64,000 bases of DNA from Litchfieldia stipae. GTDB lineage: Bacteria; Bacillota; Bacilli; Bacillales; Bacillaceae_L. Below the pieces are notes generated by a model, which was not told the DNA's origin, made no database searches, and saw only the letters and a list, made by a program, of their open reading frames with translations. Positions 8,399-17,255 of the stretch are shown here, piece by piece. Positions within the stretch are counted from its first letter, which is position 1. Each line of letters opens with the position of its first letter. A program made the translations under genes and the position numbers. Location: assembly GCF_014837155.1 (NCBI RefSeq), contig NZ_JACYHA010000004.1:124001-188000 (forward strand). The letters are read 5' to 3'.

Positions 8399-10255
8399 AT
8401 GATGATAAGTGATTCCCCTGTTGCAACGAATCCAATTAAAACAAGAGAAGATGTTGCGAATCTATTAAAACAAATTTGTGATCCATTAAAGCCTTATTAC
8501 AGCAATGGACGTGCAAGATTACGATTAGGAAAGACCGGTGCAGCATATTCTGATTCTGTAGCTGAAATGGAAGGCTTCTCTAGAGTGTTATGGGGGCTTG
8601 CTCCATTTCTCGCTGGTACAAATGAAGAGTATGAGATATGGGATTTGCATCTTCAAGGAATCAAGAATGGAACAAATCCAACTCATGAAGAGTATTGGGG
8701 AGAAATCAATGATTACGATCAACGAATGGTAGAGATGGCTGTTTATGGTCTAGCACTTCTACTCATCCCAGATAAAATATGGGAACCGTTAAGTGTTGAA
8801 GAAAAACATCATTTTAGTACATGGCTCCAACAAATTAATGAACATCCAGTCTGGGATTGTAACTGGTTGTTCTTTCCGATCCTTGTTAATTTAGGGTTAA
8901 AGCATGTTGGTGAGCCTTATGATCGACAAAAAGTAGAAGATAATTTAAATCGAATTGATGAGTTTTATTTATCAAATGGGTGGTATTCGGACGGAATCGA
9001 CGGTCATAGTGAATATTACATCCCATTTGCGATTCATTTTTACGGGTTGATTTATGCAAAGGTTATGGAGAAGGAAGATCCTGTACGTTCCGAAAAGTAT
9101 AAGTCTAGAGCAGAGGAATTCGCGCAAGATTTTATCTATTGGTTTGCTAAAGATGGTTCAGCACTTCCATATGGTAGAAGCTTAACCTATCGATTTGCCC
9201 AGTCTTCGTTCTGGAGTGCTGCAGTATTTGCTGATATCAAACCATTCTCACTCGGTGTGATGAAAGGATTAATTCTTAGAAATCTCCGTTGGTGGTTTGA
9301 TCAAGAAATTCTAGATGACAACGGCCTTCTAACAATAGGATATGCATATCCAAATTTAGTTATGGCAGAAAACTACAATTCTCCAGGTTCTCCTTACTGG
9401 GCATTGAAAACATTTTTACCTTTAGCTCTTACAGAAGAACATCCATTTTGGCAGGTCGAGGAAGAACCATTACCAATGCTAAAAGAGAAATCAATTCAAA
9501 AAGAACCGCATTTAGTGTTTTGTCGAGATGAAGAAAGTGAGCACCTTGTTGCATTTAACTCAGGGCATAGTGGAACAAATGAACATACGCATACTTCTGC
9601 TAAATATGAAAAGTTTGCTTATTCGAATGTTTTTGGATTTAGTGTTCCCCGAGCAGAGTGGGGGCTTGCTCAGGGTGCCTTTGATTCAATGCTTGCATTG
9701 AGCGAAGGGGACAATATTTACCGTGTAAAAAGACTAAGTGAAGAATATAACATAACTGAAGATTATATCTTCACAAAATGGAAGCCATGGCACGATGTTG
9801 AGGTGAAAACATGGCTTATTCCAGGGAATCCTTGGCATATTCGAGTTCATGAGATTCAAACAAATCGACTTTTAGATACTGCTGATGGAGGATTTGCGCT
9901 AGGTATCGAGGATAAAGTTGGGAAGGTAAATCTCGAACGTATTGAACAAGAGCAAGAATGTCTTGCCAATATGCCAGTAGGTGCTTGTGGAATCAAACGT
10001 TTATTTGGTGGTGGGAAAGCTGAGTTAATCTTCCCTAATGCTAATACAAACCTATTAAACTCTCGCACAGTGATTCCAACCATCAAAACGAGAATTCACC
10101 CTGGCACAAGCCTGCTAGTAAGTGCTGTGTATGGAGAAGTGAATAGTAAAAAGTCATGGGAACAGATCCCGACAGTTGAAGTAACTGATTTAAAAATAAC
10201 TATTTGTATGGAAGCCGGTCATCCAATCGAGATATTGCTGAACGAGTCGAGGTGA
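8399..10255 (+). CDS. DUF2264 family protein, probable glycan-active enzyme
   Basis: About 618 residues, no signal peptide, recognised as a DUF2264-type protein. The first 350 residues look like an alpha-helical toroid of the sort found in lyases and glycosidases, rich in Trp/Tyr/His (WDCNWLFFP, DGIDGHSEYYIPFA). The rest is beta-rich and has a conserved histidine cluster EHTHTSAKYEKF near residue 395. The ATG at 8399 follows AAGGAG at good spacing; a GTG at 8387 overlaps that site and was rejected. The 3' end overlaps the next gene by 4 bp. The architecture and context suggest a polysaccharide lyase or an uncharacterised hydrolase on uronate-containing glycan. No activity is claimed. Confidence 0.75.
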   Translation: MMISDSPVATNPIKTREDVANLLKQICDPLKPYYSNGRARLRLGKTGAAYSDSVAEMEGFSRVLWGLAPFLAGTNEEYEIWDLHLQGIKNGTNPTHEEYWGEINDYDQRMVEMAVYGLALLLIPDKIWEPLSVEEKHHFSTWLQQINEHPVWDCNWLFFPILVNLGLKHVGEPYDRQKVEDNLNRIDEFYLSNGWYSDGIDGHSEYYIPFAIHFYGLIYAKVMEKEDPVRSEKYKSRAEEFAQDFIYWFAKDGSALPYGRSLTYRFAQSSFWSAAVFADIKPFSLGVMKGLILRNLRWWFDQEILDDNGLLTIGYAYPNLVMAENYNSPGSPYWALKTFLPLALTEEHPFWQVEEEPLPMLKEKSIQKEPHLVFCRDEESEHLVAFNSGHSGTNEHTHTSAKYEKFAYSNVFGFSVPRAEWGLAQGAFDSMLALSEGDNIYRVKRLSEEYNITEDYIFTKWKPWHDVEVKTWLIPGNPWHIRVHEIQTNRLLDTADGGFALGIEDKVGKVNLERIEQEQECLANMPVGACGIKRLFGGGKAELIFPNANTNLLNSRTVIPTIKTRIHPGTSLLVSAVYGEVNSKKSWEQIPTVEVTDLKITICMEAGHPIEILLNESR

Positions 10256-12096
10256 GTTCACAGTTGTTTACAAAAATAGATGAAATAAAAAAAGTGATCG
10301 GAAAACAAAAAGGATCTCTATTATTTTCAAATAAAGTGGAGCAAGACGAATGGTTCAAATCTATTAAAACAAATCCAGCTTATCAGCCATTACTTGCAGA
10401 AATCATAGAAGAAGCTGAGAGGTTACTACAGGAACCAGTCCATGAAATCCCATTCTCTACGTTTTCTATCTTTCGTGACAAAGGATTACGCCTAGAGTAC
10501 GAGAAGGTTTATTTTGAAAAAAGAAATCGACTGAATGTTTTTGCTTTAATGACGTTGATTGAGCCTAATCAATCAATTTATCAAGAGCAGCTTCAAGATT
10601 CTATTTGGTCAATCTGTAATGAATATACTTGGTGTTTACCTGCTCATTTAAAAAATAGTCCTGAGATGGATTCAAGCTTTGATGAAACAATGCTTGGGTC
10701 CATTTATAACCAACAATATACGATTGATTTATTTGCTTCCGAAACAGCTTTTACTCTAAGTGAAATATATAAATTAACGGAGAATTTCCTTGATCCGCTC
10801 ATACAAAAACGAATGGTTGAGGAGATTTATCGTCGAGTATTATTACCTTTCTGTAATCAGCCTAGCTTTCATTGGGAAACTTCCACTCATAATTGGGCGG
10901 CAGTATGTGCAGGGTCTATTGGAGCTGCTGCCTTACACCTTATCAATGATGAAGAAAGGCTAACTAGTATACTAGAACGTGTTCTTCATTCGCTGAATTA
11001 TTATTTACAGGGATTCAATGAAGATGGTACGTGTATGGAAGGCTATGGATACTGGCAATATGGTTTCGGCTATTTTACGTATTTTGCTGATTTATTAAAG
11101 AAAAAAACGGATGGGGCATTAAATTTATTTACCTCAGAAAAAGTACATCACATCGCCTTATTTCAACAAAAATGTTTCATTCATAGAAATCAGGTTGTGA
11201 ACTTTTCCGATTCAACGGAGAAAGCAACAGTGTTTTTAGGATTAAGTCATTATTTAAAGGATATCTACTCAGATGTAGAGGTGCCGGAAGAAGACCTTCG
11301 TGCTCCTTTTACAGCAGACCATTGCAGCAGATGGGCACCAGCCTTCAGAAATCTACTGTGGTTTAATGAGAATGAAACAGGGAAGCCTTGGCAAAATGCA
11401 ACTTATTATATGAGCGATTCACAGTGGCTTATTTCGAGGAATGATCGATTAGTTTTTGCTTGTAAGGGTGGACATAATGACGAACCTCATAATCATAACG
11501 ATATAGGTCACTTTATTCTACAAGCAGATGGTGAAACTTTGCTTAAGGATTTAGGAAGTGGGATGTACTGTGATGGTTATTTCGGTGAGGAGCGTTATTC
11601 ATTCTTATGTAATGGTTCACAAGGGCATTCTGTACCGATTATAAATAATCAGTTTCAAGCTGAAGGAATCTCACATTTCGCGACAATCACAGATGTCTCA
11701 TTGCACGATGACATCGATCGAGTGGAAATCGAAATGACAAAAGCTTATGAAATTAAGTCACTGGAAAAGTTGGTTAGAACATTTAGCTGGAAGAAGAAAG
11801 ATGACAATAGAAAACTCATTTTGTCAGATGCCTATTTATTCAAAGAAACACCATCCTGCATTATTGAACGCTTCATAGCTCCAGTTCTTCATGTCACTGA
11901 AGAGCAGGATGGTGTGATATTGAAAGGTAAACGAAAACTGAAAATTATATTTGATAGAAGTATGCTAGATTTTGATTATCAAGAGGCTGAATTTATCAAT
12001 CACTCTGGTAAAGTAGAAAAATTACTAATGCTAGATTTTAAAGTAAATGAACCTAAATCGATTGTTCAATTAGAATTTCGCTTTCAGTTGTTATAA
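10252..12096 (+). CDS. Heparinase II/III-like protein, putative uronate lyase
   Basis: About 614 residues, no signal peptide, so cytoplasmic. The N-terminal half is an alpha/alpha toroid with STHNWAAVCAGSIGAAAL near 210. The C-terminal half is a beta-sandwich with the heparinase II/III hallmark HNDEPHNHNDIGHF near 408-420. Such enzymes cleave uronate-containing chains by beta-elimination, giving the unsaturated ends that GH88 removes. The GTG start at 10252 overlaps the DUF2264 stop (GTGA), indicating translational coupling; an in-frame TTG at 10204 would give an unnatural 50-bp overlap. It is the last gene of the operon, followed at once by a terminator. Substrate specificity cannot be read from sequence. 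Confidence 0.82.
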   Translation: MSSQLFTKIDEIKKVIGKQKGSLLFSNKVEQDEWFKSIKTNPAYQPLLAEIIEEAERLLQEPVHEIPFSTFSIFRDKGLRLEYEKVYFEKRNRLNVFALMTLIEPNQSIYQEQLQDSIWSICNEYTWCLPAHLKNSPEMDSSFDETMLGSIYNQQYTIDLFASETAFTLSEIYKLTENFLDPLIQKRMVEEIYRRVLLPFCNQPSFHWETSTHNWAAVCAGSIGAAALHLINDEERLTSILERVLHSLNYYLQGFNEDGTCMEGYGYWQYGFGYFTYFADLLKKKTDGALNLFTSEKVHHIALFQQKCFIHRNQVVNFSDSTEKATVFLGLSHYLKDIYSDVEVPEEDLRAPFTADHCSRWAPAFRNLLWFNENETGKPWQNATYYMSDSQWLISRNDRLVFACKGGHNDEPHNHNDIGHFILQADGETLLKDLGSGMYCDGYFGEERYSFLCNGSQGHSVPIINNQFQAEGISHFATITDVSLHDDIDRVEIEMTKAYEIKSLEKLVRTFSWKKKDDNRKLILSDAYLFKETPSCIIERFIAPVLHVTEEQDGVILKGKRKLKIIFDRSMLDFDYQEAEFINHSGKVEKLLMLDFKVNEPKSIVQLEFRFQLL

Positions 12097-12100
12097 TATG

Positions 12101-12127
12101 AAACCTGTCCTAATGGGCAGGTTTTTT
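12101..12127 (+). terminator. Rho-independent terminator
   Basis: AAACCTGTCC and GGGCAGGTTT form a stem with a TAAT loop, followed by a T run. It closes the operon running from the sensor kinase to the heparinase-like gene. Confidence 0.85.
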
Positions 12128-12165
12128 AATATTACTCTTTCAGAAAAATGTTTTAGTACTAAAAT

Positions 12166-12223
12166 TTTGTATGAATCAACATTCAAACTAATAATTAATA
12201 TTAAAAGTTTGTATTAATACAAA
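12166..12223 (+). promoter_or_regulatory. Palindromic operator upstream of the ArsR-like gene
   Basis: TTTGTATTAATACAAA at 12208-12223 is a perfect 16-bp palindrome. A second partial site TTTGTATGAATCAA begins at 12166, 42 bp (about four helical turns) upstream. The same half-site TNTGTATT recurs inverted before the GH2 operon at 13338-13375. Together they suggest an autoregulatory operator. Confidence 0.55.
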
Positions 12224-12282
12224 AAAATGGTTTATATTTAATTTATAACTACTTTGTTGATATAGGATTGGGGTAGAGTATT

Positions 12283-13212
12283 ATGCTAGAATTATCGATT
12301 TATAATTTGAGTAATTTACAAAAGGTTGCTCATGCTTTATCATCAGAAGTTCGCTTGAAGATTATTTATTTATTAAACAAAGGAACCATGAATGTACATG
12401 AGTTATCAGAAAGCTTGGATAAACCAGTTTCTACCATCGCTGCACATGTGAAAGTGTTAGAGGACTGTGGTTTAATTTTGACAGAGCTCAGGCCAGCTAC
12501 TAGAGGCGCTATGAAGGTTTGTGCACGTAATTTTGATGACATTCATATTCAGTTAAATGCCGTAAAAGATCAAGAAAAGGATAATAAATATTATGAATTA
12601 GAGATGCCAATTGGACAATATATCGATTTTCATGCTTCACCAACATGTGGCATAGCTAATCACGAAGGAATCATCATTCCAGAAGATGAACCTGTTCATT
12701 TCTATAGTCCAGTGCGAACCAATGCTCAATTATTATGGACAAGAAAAGGTTATTTTGAATATAAATTTCCACTCGCCATACCTGCGGACACAAAGATTAA
12801 GGAATTGCAAATCTCATTAGAAATTTGCTCAGAAGCACCTAATTATGACCATAATTGGCCATCTGACATCACAGTATGGTTGAATGGTATTGATATTGGA
12901 ACATGGACTAGTCCTGGAGATTATGGCGATCGTCCTGGAAAACTCAATCCGGTATCATGGAGTGAGACGACAAGTACTCAATATGGGGTATTGAAAACAT
13001 GGAAGGTAACAAACCACCAAACAACGATTGACGATGTTAGCTTATCTGATATAAAGCTAAATGATTTAAATTTGTTAGAGAATCAATTTCTAACCTTTCG
13101 AATCGGTATCAAAGATGATGCGGTTCATAAAGGTGGCTTTAACATATTTGGCAAAGAATTTGGTGATCACCCTCAGGATATTAAATTAAAAATGACGTTT
13201 AGTGATAATTGA
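12283..13212 (+). CDS. ArsR-type regulator with C-terminal beta-sandwich domain
   Basis: Protein of 309 residues. Residues 5-85 are an ArsR-like winged helix-turn-helix (ALSSEVRLKIIYLL, then recognition helix STIAAHVKVLEDCGLI). The remaining 220 residues are not a metal-sensing extension: they are beta-rich and aromatic, with WLNGIDIGTW and SPGDYGDRPGKLNPVSW resembling the N-terminal sugar-binding sandwich of GH2 enzymes or a carbohydrate-binding module. I infer a one-component transcription factor that senses a glycan directly. It lies alone between two terminators and just upstream of the GH2 operon, and both promoters share a palindromic motif. The name and ligand are unknown. Confidence 0.75.
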   Translation: MLELSIYNLSNLQKVAHALSSEVRLKIIYLLNKGTMNVHELSESLDKPVSTIAAHVKVLEDCGLILTELRPATRGAMKVCARNFDDIHIQLNAVKDQEKDNKYYELEMPIGQYIDFHASPTCGIANHEGIIIPEDEPVHFYSPVRTNAQLLWTRKGYFEYKFPLAIPADTKIKELQISLEICSEAPNYDHNWPSDITVWLNGIDIGTWTSPGDYGDRPGKLNPVSWSETTSTQYGVLKTWKVTNHQTTIDDVSLSDIKLNDLNLLENQFLTFRIGIKDDAVHKGGFNIFGKEFGDHPQDIKLKMTFSDN

Positions 13213-13223
13213 AGCTCTCTATT

Positions 13224-13254
13224 AATCCATCAATTCATATTTGATGGATTTTTT
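13224..13254 (+). terminator. Rho-independent terminator
   Basis: AATCCATCAA pairs with TTGATGGATT around a 7-nt loop and is followed by a T run. It ends the regulator transcript. Confidence 0.85.
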
Positions 13255-13301
13255 GTATTGTAAAATTTGGAACTATTAAACAAGTATTTTCCAAAAAAAG
13301 A

Positions 13302-13330
13302 TTGACTATTTCGAAATGAAAGCGTATTCT
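13302..13330 (+). promoter_or_regulatory. SigA-type promoter of the GH2 operon
   Basis: TTGACT (13302-13307) and TATTCT (13325-13330) are separated by 17 bp, the ideal spacing for the housekeeping sigma factor. A cre site overlaps the -10 and an inverted repeat starts 7 bp downstream, so both could block RNA polymerase. Confidence 0.7.
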
Positions 13331-13331
13331 A
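13316..13331 (+). promoter_or_regulatory. cre site (CcpA operator) over the -10
   Basis: ATGAAAGCGTATTCTA matches the Bacillus consensus WTGNAANCGNWNNCWW at every fixed position. Overlap with the -10 box predicts glucose repression of the GH2 operon. Confidence 0.75.
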
Positions 13332-13337
13332 TGATTA

Positions 13338-13375
13338 AATACAGATAAGTTGTAATTAAACAGAATATCTGTATT
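13338..13375 (+). promoter_or_regulatory. Inverted-repeat operator of the GH2 operon
   Basis: AATACAGATA (13338-13347) and TATCTGTATT (13366-13375) are perfect 10-bp inverted arms. The right arm also forms ACAGAATATCTGT with an inner half-site. The half-site resembles the palindrome before the ArsR-like gene, making that protein the likely repressor. Confidence 0.6.
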
Positions 13376-13460
13376 AAATAAAATGAGTTCAAAATTGGGA
13401 TATGCCGTGTAAGTCTTTCATTCTTTTTTTAAATTTATTAAGTTAAAGGAGTTAAATGAC

Positions 13461-15221
13461 ATGGAGACGATAAATATTCCTAGGAAGGAATATCCACGAC
13501 CACAGTTTGTAAGAACTGATTGGATCAACTTAAATGGTGAGTGGAATTTTAAATTTGATAAGAATAATCAAGGTGAGAAAGCTAAATGGTACAGTAATAC
13601 AAAGGTTTTTGATCAAAAAATCATTGTTCCTTTTACATATGAGACAAAAGCTAGTGGAATTGGTGAAGAAGTTTTCTGTCCTAATATTTGGTATCAACGA
13701 AGGATAACTATACCAAATGAATTCGATGACAAGAAGCTGCTATTCCATTTTCAAGCAGCTGATTATGTTACAAAATTATGGATAAATGGTCATTATGTAG
13801 GTGAACGAAAAGGTGGACAAATCGCATTTTCTTTTAATATCACTGACTACTTAAATGATTCTAATGAATTAAATATTGTCGTTAAATGTGAAGATAGTCA
13901 AAGCTGTTTTCAACCAAGAGGAAAACAACGTTGGATGGAAACAAATTTTGGTTGTTGGTACGTTCAGACGACTGGGATTTGGCAAACTGTTTGGCTTGAG
14001 TTTCTAAATGAAGTTCATGTTGAGTCAGTGAAGATTACACCAGATATCGATACAGAGGCAGTTGAGTTTTCCTATAAGATCACAGGAAACATTGATTCCA
14101 GCTTACTCTTGAAGACATCTATTTCCTTTAATGGCCAGCAAATAAAATCGATAGAGCAACCTGTAGACCGTTCTACAATGACACTCTCTACAAATATTGC
14201 AAGTGAATTTTATGCGTGGCGAGTCCTTCACTGGAGTCCACAGGATCCTAATTTATATGATGTGGAATTTACCTTGTATAAAGATGATGAAATCATTGAC
14301 CGTGTACAATCTTATTTTGGAATGAGAAAGATTTCAATCGAGAATGGAAATATTCTGCTTAATAATACACCTCTTTATCAAAAATTATTACTTGATCAGG
14401 GATACTGGGGGGAATCACATTTAACACCACCATCAGAGGAAGCAATTACCCGTGATATTGATAAAACCTTAGAAATGGGGTTTAACGGAGTAAGAAAGCA
14501 CATGAAGGTGGAGGATCAACGATTCCTTTATTGGGCAGATAGAAAAGGACTTCTTGTTTGGTCAGAAATGGCTGCCACCTACGAATTTTCAGATGAAGCG
14601 ATTCAAAACTTTACTGAGGAATGGATTGAGGTAGTTAAACAACAATATAATCATCCAAGTATCATTACATGGACACCATTTAATGAGTCCTGGGGTGTGA
14701 AAAATATCTTTACAGATAAAAAGCAACAACAGTTTACGGAAGGAATTTATCATCTTACGAAAGCAATTGATCATATGAGACCAGTGATTGTAAATGATGG
14801 TTGGGAGCATACGATTTCAGACATCCTAACACTCCATGATTATGTAGAATATGGCGATGAATTTTCAGCACGTTATCATGATAAAGAAAAAGTCGTTAAT
14901 AACCAAATTGCTTTTAATAAACATAAACACGCTATGGCAATGGGCTATGAATATCGAGGGCAACCAATTATTATCAGTGAGTATGGTGGAATTGCTTTTA
15001 ATTCGGAAAAAGGTTGGGGCTATGGAAATCAAGTTAAGAGTGAAGAGGATTTTCTATATCGCTATGAATCTATTACTCAAGCAATCAAAAACATGCCATA
15101 TATAAGTGGGTTTTGTTATACGCAAATTACGGATGTTCAACAAGAAGTGAATGGTCTTTTGGATGAAGATAGAAATCCAAAAGTAGATTTAAGTAAGATC
15201 AAAGAAATTAACGGTAAATAA
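13461..15221 (+). CDS. Glycoside hydrolase family 2 enzyme (first of tandem pair)
   Basis: Cytoplasmic GH2 enzyme, 586 residues, shorter than LacZ (about 1000) and near the size of compact beta-glucuronidases and beta-galactosidases. Order: sugar-binding beta-sandwich (about 10-190), Ig-like domain (190-290), TIM barrel (300-585). The acid/base is Glu409 in TPFNESWGV and the nucleophile Glu507 in IISEYGGIAF, so both catalytic residues are present. AAAGGAG precedes the ATG. It acts on an exo-beta-linked sugar; galactose, glucuronate or arabinopyranose are all possible. It leads a long co-directional run that includes an importer, and is predicted to be under CcpA and local repressor control. 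Confidence 0.88.
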   Translation: METINIPRKEYPRPQFVRTDWINLNGEWNFKFDKNNQGEKAKWYSNTKVFDQKIIVPFTYETKASGIGEEVFCPNIWYQRRITIPNEFDDKKLLFHFQAADYVTKLWINGHYVGERKGGQIAFSFNITDYLNDSNELNIVVKCEDSQSCFQPRGKQRWMETNFGCWYVQTTGIWQTVWLEFLNEVHVESVKITPDIDTEAVEFSYKITGNIDSSLLLKTSISFNGQQIKSIEQPVDRSTMTLSTNIASEFYAWRVLHWSPQDPNLYDVEFTLYKDDEIIDRVQSYFGMRKISIENGNILLNNTPLYQKLLLDQGYWGESHLTPPSEEAITRDIDKTLEMGFNGVRKHMKVEDQRFLYWADRKGLLVWSEMAATYEFSDEAIQNFTEEWIEVVKQQYNHPSIITWTPFNESWGVKNIFTDKKQQQFTEGIYHLTKAIDHMRPVIVNDGWEHTISDILTLHDYVEYGDEFSARYHDKEKVVNNQIAFNKHKHAMAMGYEYRGQPIIISEYGGIAFNSEKGWGYGNQVKSEEDFLYRYESITQAIKNMPYISGFCYTQITDVQQEVNGLLDEDRNPKVDLSKIKEINGK

Positions 15222-15253
15222 TTCCTATTTATATAAAAAAGGAGTATAACAGA

Positions 15254-17047
15254 ATGTGGCGAACTGAATACCCAAGACCTCAGTTAGTAAGAGATGATTG
15301 GCAAAATTTAAACGGAGAATGGGAATTTGAATTTGATGATAAGAATATTGGGCTAGACGAAAAGTGGTATCGTCAAAATTCAACATATACAAAAAAAATC
15401 AACGTGCCATTTGCTTATCAAACAAAGCTTAGCGGTATTCATGATTCTAGTTTTCATGATTGGGTATGGTATCGTAGGGAGTTTGAAGTTCCTGAATCGA
15501 TGTTAAATAAGCAAATAATCTTGCATTTTGGAGCAGTTGATTATCGAGCTATGGTGTTCATTAATGGCCATTTAGTAGGTTCTCATGAAGGAGGACATAC
15601 ACCATTTTCATTCGATATTACGAACTATTTAATTGAAGGGAAACAATCCGTAGTTGTTAGAGTAGAAGATCCATCAGCAGACGAAACGATACCTCGTGGC
15701 AAACAGTTTTGGATGGAGAATTCAGCTGGGATTTGGTATACACGGACAACGGGGATATGGCAAACCGTATGGCTAGAGGCAGTAAATAAAACTCACATAA
15801 AAATAGTAAGATTTACTCCTGATATTGATACTGGTGAAATATCAATTGAGCTTGACATTTTAGGTGAATATGTAAATAAAAGAGTTGAAATTGATATTAG
15901 CTTTAAAGACGAAAATGTTGCAAATGATTCTGTGAAAATATATGAAGGTTATACGAAAAGGTCTATTAATCTCTATAATCGGAAAATATTTAGAACAGGA
16001 TTTCATGGTGTTGGATGGAATTGGTCACCAGAAAATCCACATTTATTCGATGTAACGATTTGTTTGAAAGATGGGGATGTTGTCATCGATGAAATTACAT
16101 CTTATTTCGGGATGAGAAAAATACATACTGAAAATGGGATGGTGTACTTAAATAACAAACCATACTATCAAAAACTAGTACTTGACCAGGGATACTGGCC
16201 AGAAGGATTATTAACCGCACCCACTGATCAAGATCTAAAAAAGGATATCGAATTAGCAAAGGAAATGGGATTTAATGGTTGTAGGAAGCATCAAAAGGTT
16301 GAGGATTCTCGATTTCTATATTGGGCAGACAAAATAGGCTTCTTAGTATGGGGAGAATGTGCAGCTTCTCCTTCCTATAGTGAGAATGCGGTTGCACGTT
16401 TAACAAATGAATGGCTTGAAATAATAGAGCGAGATTATAATCATCCCTGTATAGTTACTTGGGTCCCCATTAATGAAAGCTGGGGAGTGCCATCAATTGC
16501 TAATAATGAACAGCAACAGCATCACTCGCTAGCAATGTATCATCTCATCCATTCAGTTGATAAAACTAGATTAGTGATTTCCAATGACGGTTGGGAAATG
16601 ACGAGGACCGATATTTGTGCAATTCACAATTATAATCATGGCCACATAGATGAAGTAGAGAAGTATGATGAATTCCGAGATTCATTATCAACTACCGATA
16701 CTCTTCTTCATTCAAGATCAGCTGGGAGAGGAATCTATGCAATAGGATTCAAACATTGTGGTGAACCAATCCTATTAACAGAGTTTGGTGGGATTGGATT
16801 CAAAGTGGGAGATGAAAGTGGTTGGGGATATACGTCTGTTACAAATGAAGAGGACTATATCATTGATTATGAAAGAGTCATGAAAGCAGTATACGAATCC
16901 TATTCATTACATGGTTATTGCTATACACAGCTTACAGATGTGGAACAGGAGATTAATGGACTGTTGACATATGACCGGAAATCTAAATGTGACTTAAAAG
17001 AGATTCGGAGAATAAATGATATGTGGCATTTAAAAACAATAAAGTAA
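15254..17047 (+). CDS. Glycoside hydrolase family 2 enzyme (second of tandem pair)
   Basis: Paralogue of the preceding gene, 597 residues, with the same three-domain order and no signal peptide. Acid/base Glu408 lies in VPINESWGV and nucleophile Glu510 in LLTEFGGIGF. The two proteins align along their whole length (for example LVLDQGYW versus LLLDQGYW, and FYLYWADK-like segments), indicating tandem duplication with divergence, probably to serve different linkages of one glycan. A 32-bp gap and AAAAAGGAG before the ATG place it in the same transcript. The exact substrate is not readable. Confidence 0.88.
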   Translation: MWRTEYPRPQLVRDDWQNLNGEWEFEFDDKNIGLDEKWYRQNSTYTKKINVPFAYQTKLSGIHDSSFHDWVWYRREFEVPESMLNKQIILHFGAVDYRAMVFINGHLVGSHEGGHTPFSFDITNYLIEGKQSVVVRVEDPSADETIPRGKQFWMENSAGIWYTRTTGIWQTVWLEAVNKTHIKIVRFTPDIDTGEISIELDILGEYVNKRVEIDISFKDENVANDSVKIYEGYTKRSINLYNRKIFRTGFHGVGWNWSPENPHLFDVTICLKDGDVVIDEITSYFGMRKIHTENGMVYLNNKPYYQKLVLDQGYWPEGLLTAPTDQDLKKDIELAKEMGFNGCRKHQKVEDSRFLYWADKIGFLVWGECAASPSYSENAVARLTNEWLEIIERDYNHPCIVTWVPINESWGVPSIANNEQQQHHSLAMYHLIHSVDKTRLVISNDGWEMTRTDICAIHNYNHGHIDEVEKYDEFRDSLSTTDTLLHSRSAGRGIYAIGFKHCGEPILLTEFGGIGFKVGDESGWGYTSVTNEEDYIIDYERVMKAVYESYSLHGYCYTQLTDVEQEINGLLTYDRKSKCDLKEIRRINDMWHLKTIK

Positions 17048-17088
17048 CGATTCAAAGTCTGAGTAGCTTTATTCATGTTAGATCTCTT

Positions 17089-17116
17089 TGACTGAAATCT
17101 AGTTGATTTTCAGTCA
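17089..17116 (+). other. Intergenic stem-loop after GH2 pair
   Basis: TGACTGAAA pairs perfectly with TTTCAGTCA. There is no long T run, so this is more likely an RNA-stability or attenuation hairpin than a strong terminator. Confidence 0.45.
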
Positions 17117-17160
17117 GGGATTTATATAAATGGCAAGAATGAACAACCTTTTACGCTTCT

Positions 17161-17176
17161 ATGTAAACGCTTTAAT
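17161..17176 (+). promoter_or_regulatory. cre-like site before second importer
   Basis: ATGTAAACGCTTTAAT agrees with the cre consensus except for A in place of the conserved C near the 3' end. It suggests a separate, weakly CcpA-controlled promoter for the binding-protein gene. Confidence 0.4.
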
Positions 17177-17255
17177 TAGGGTGGTGGATAACAGGAAGGG
17201 GTTTATTTTGATTTAGCTTTAAATTAAATTCACATTTCTTAGGGGGTAATTACAA

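Noticed and set aside
10204-10251. TTG start for the heparinase-like gene
   Set aside because: It would overlap DUF2264 by about 50 bp with no ribosome binding site; the GTG at 10252 gives a classic 4-bp overlap.
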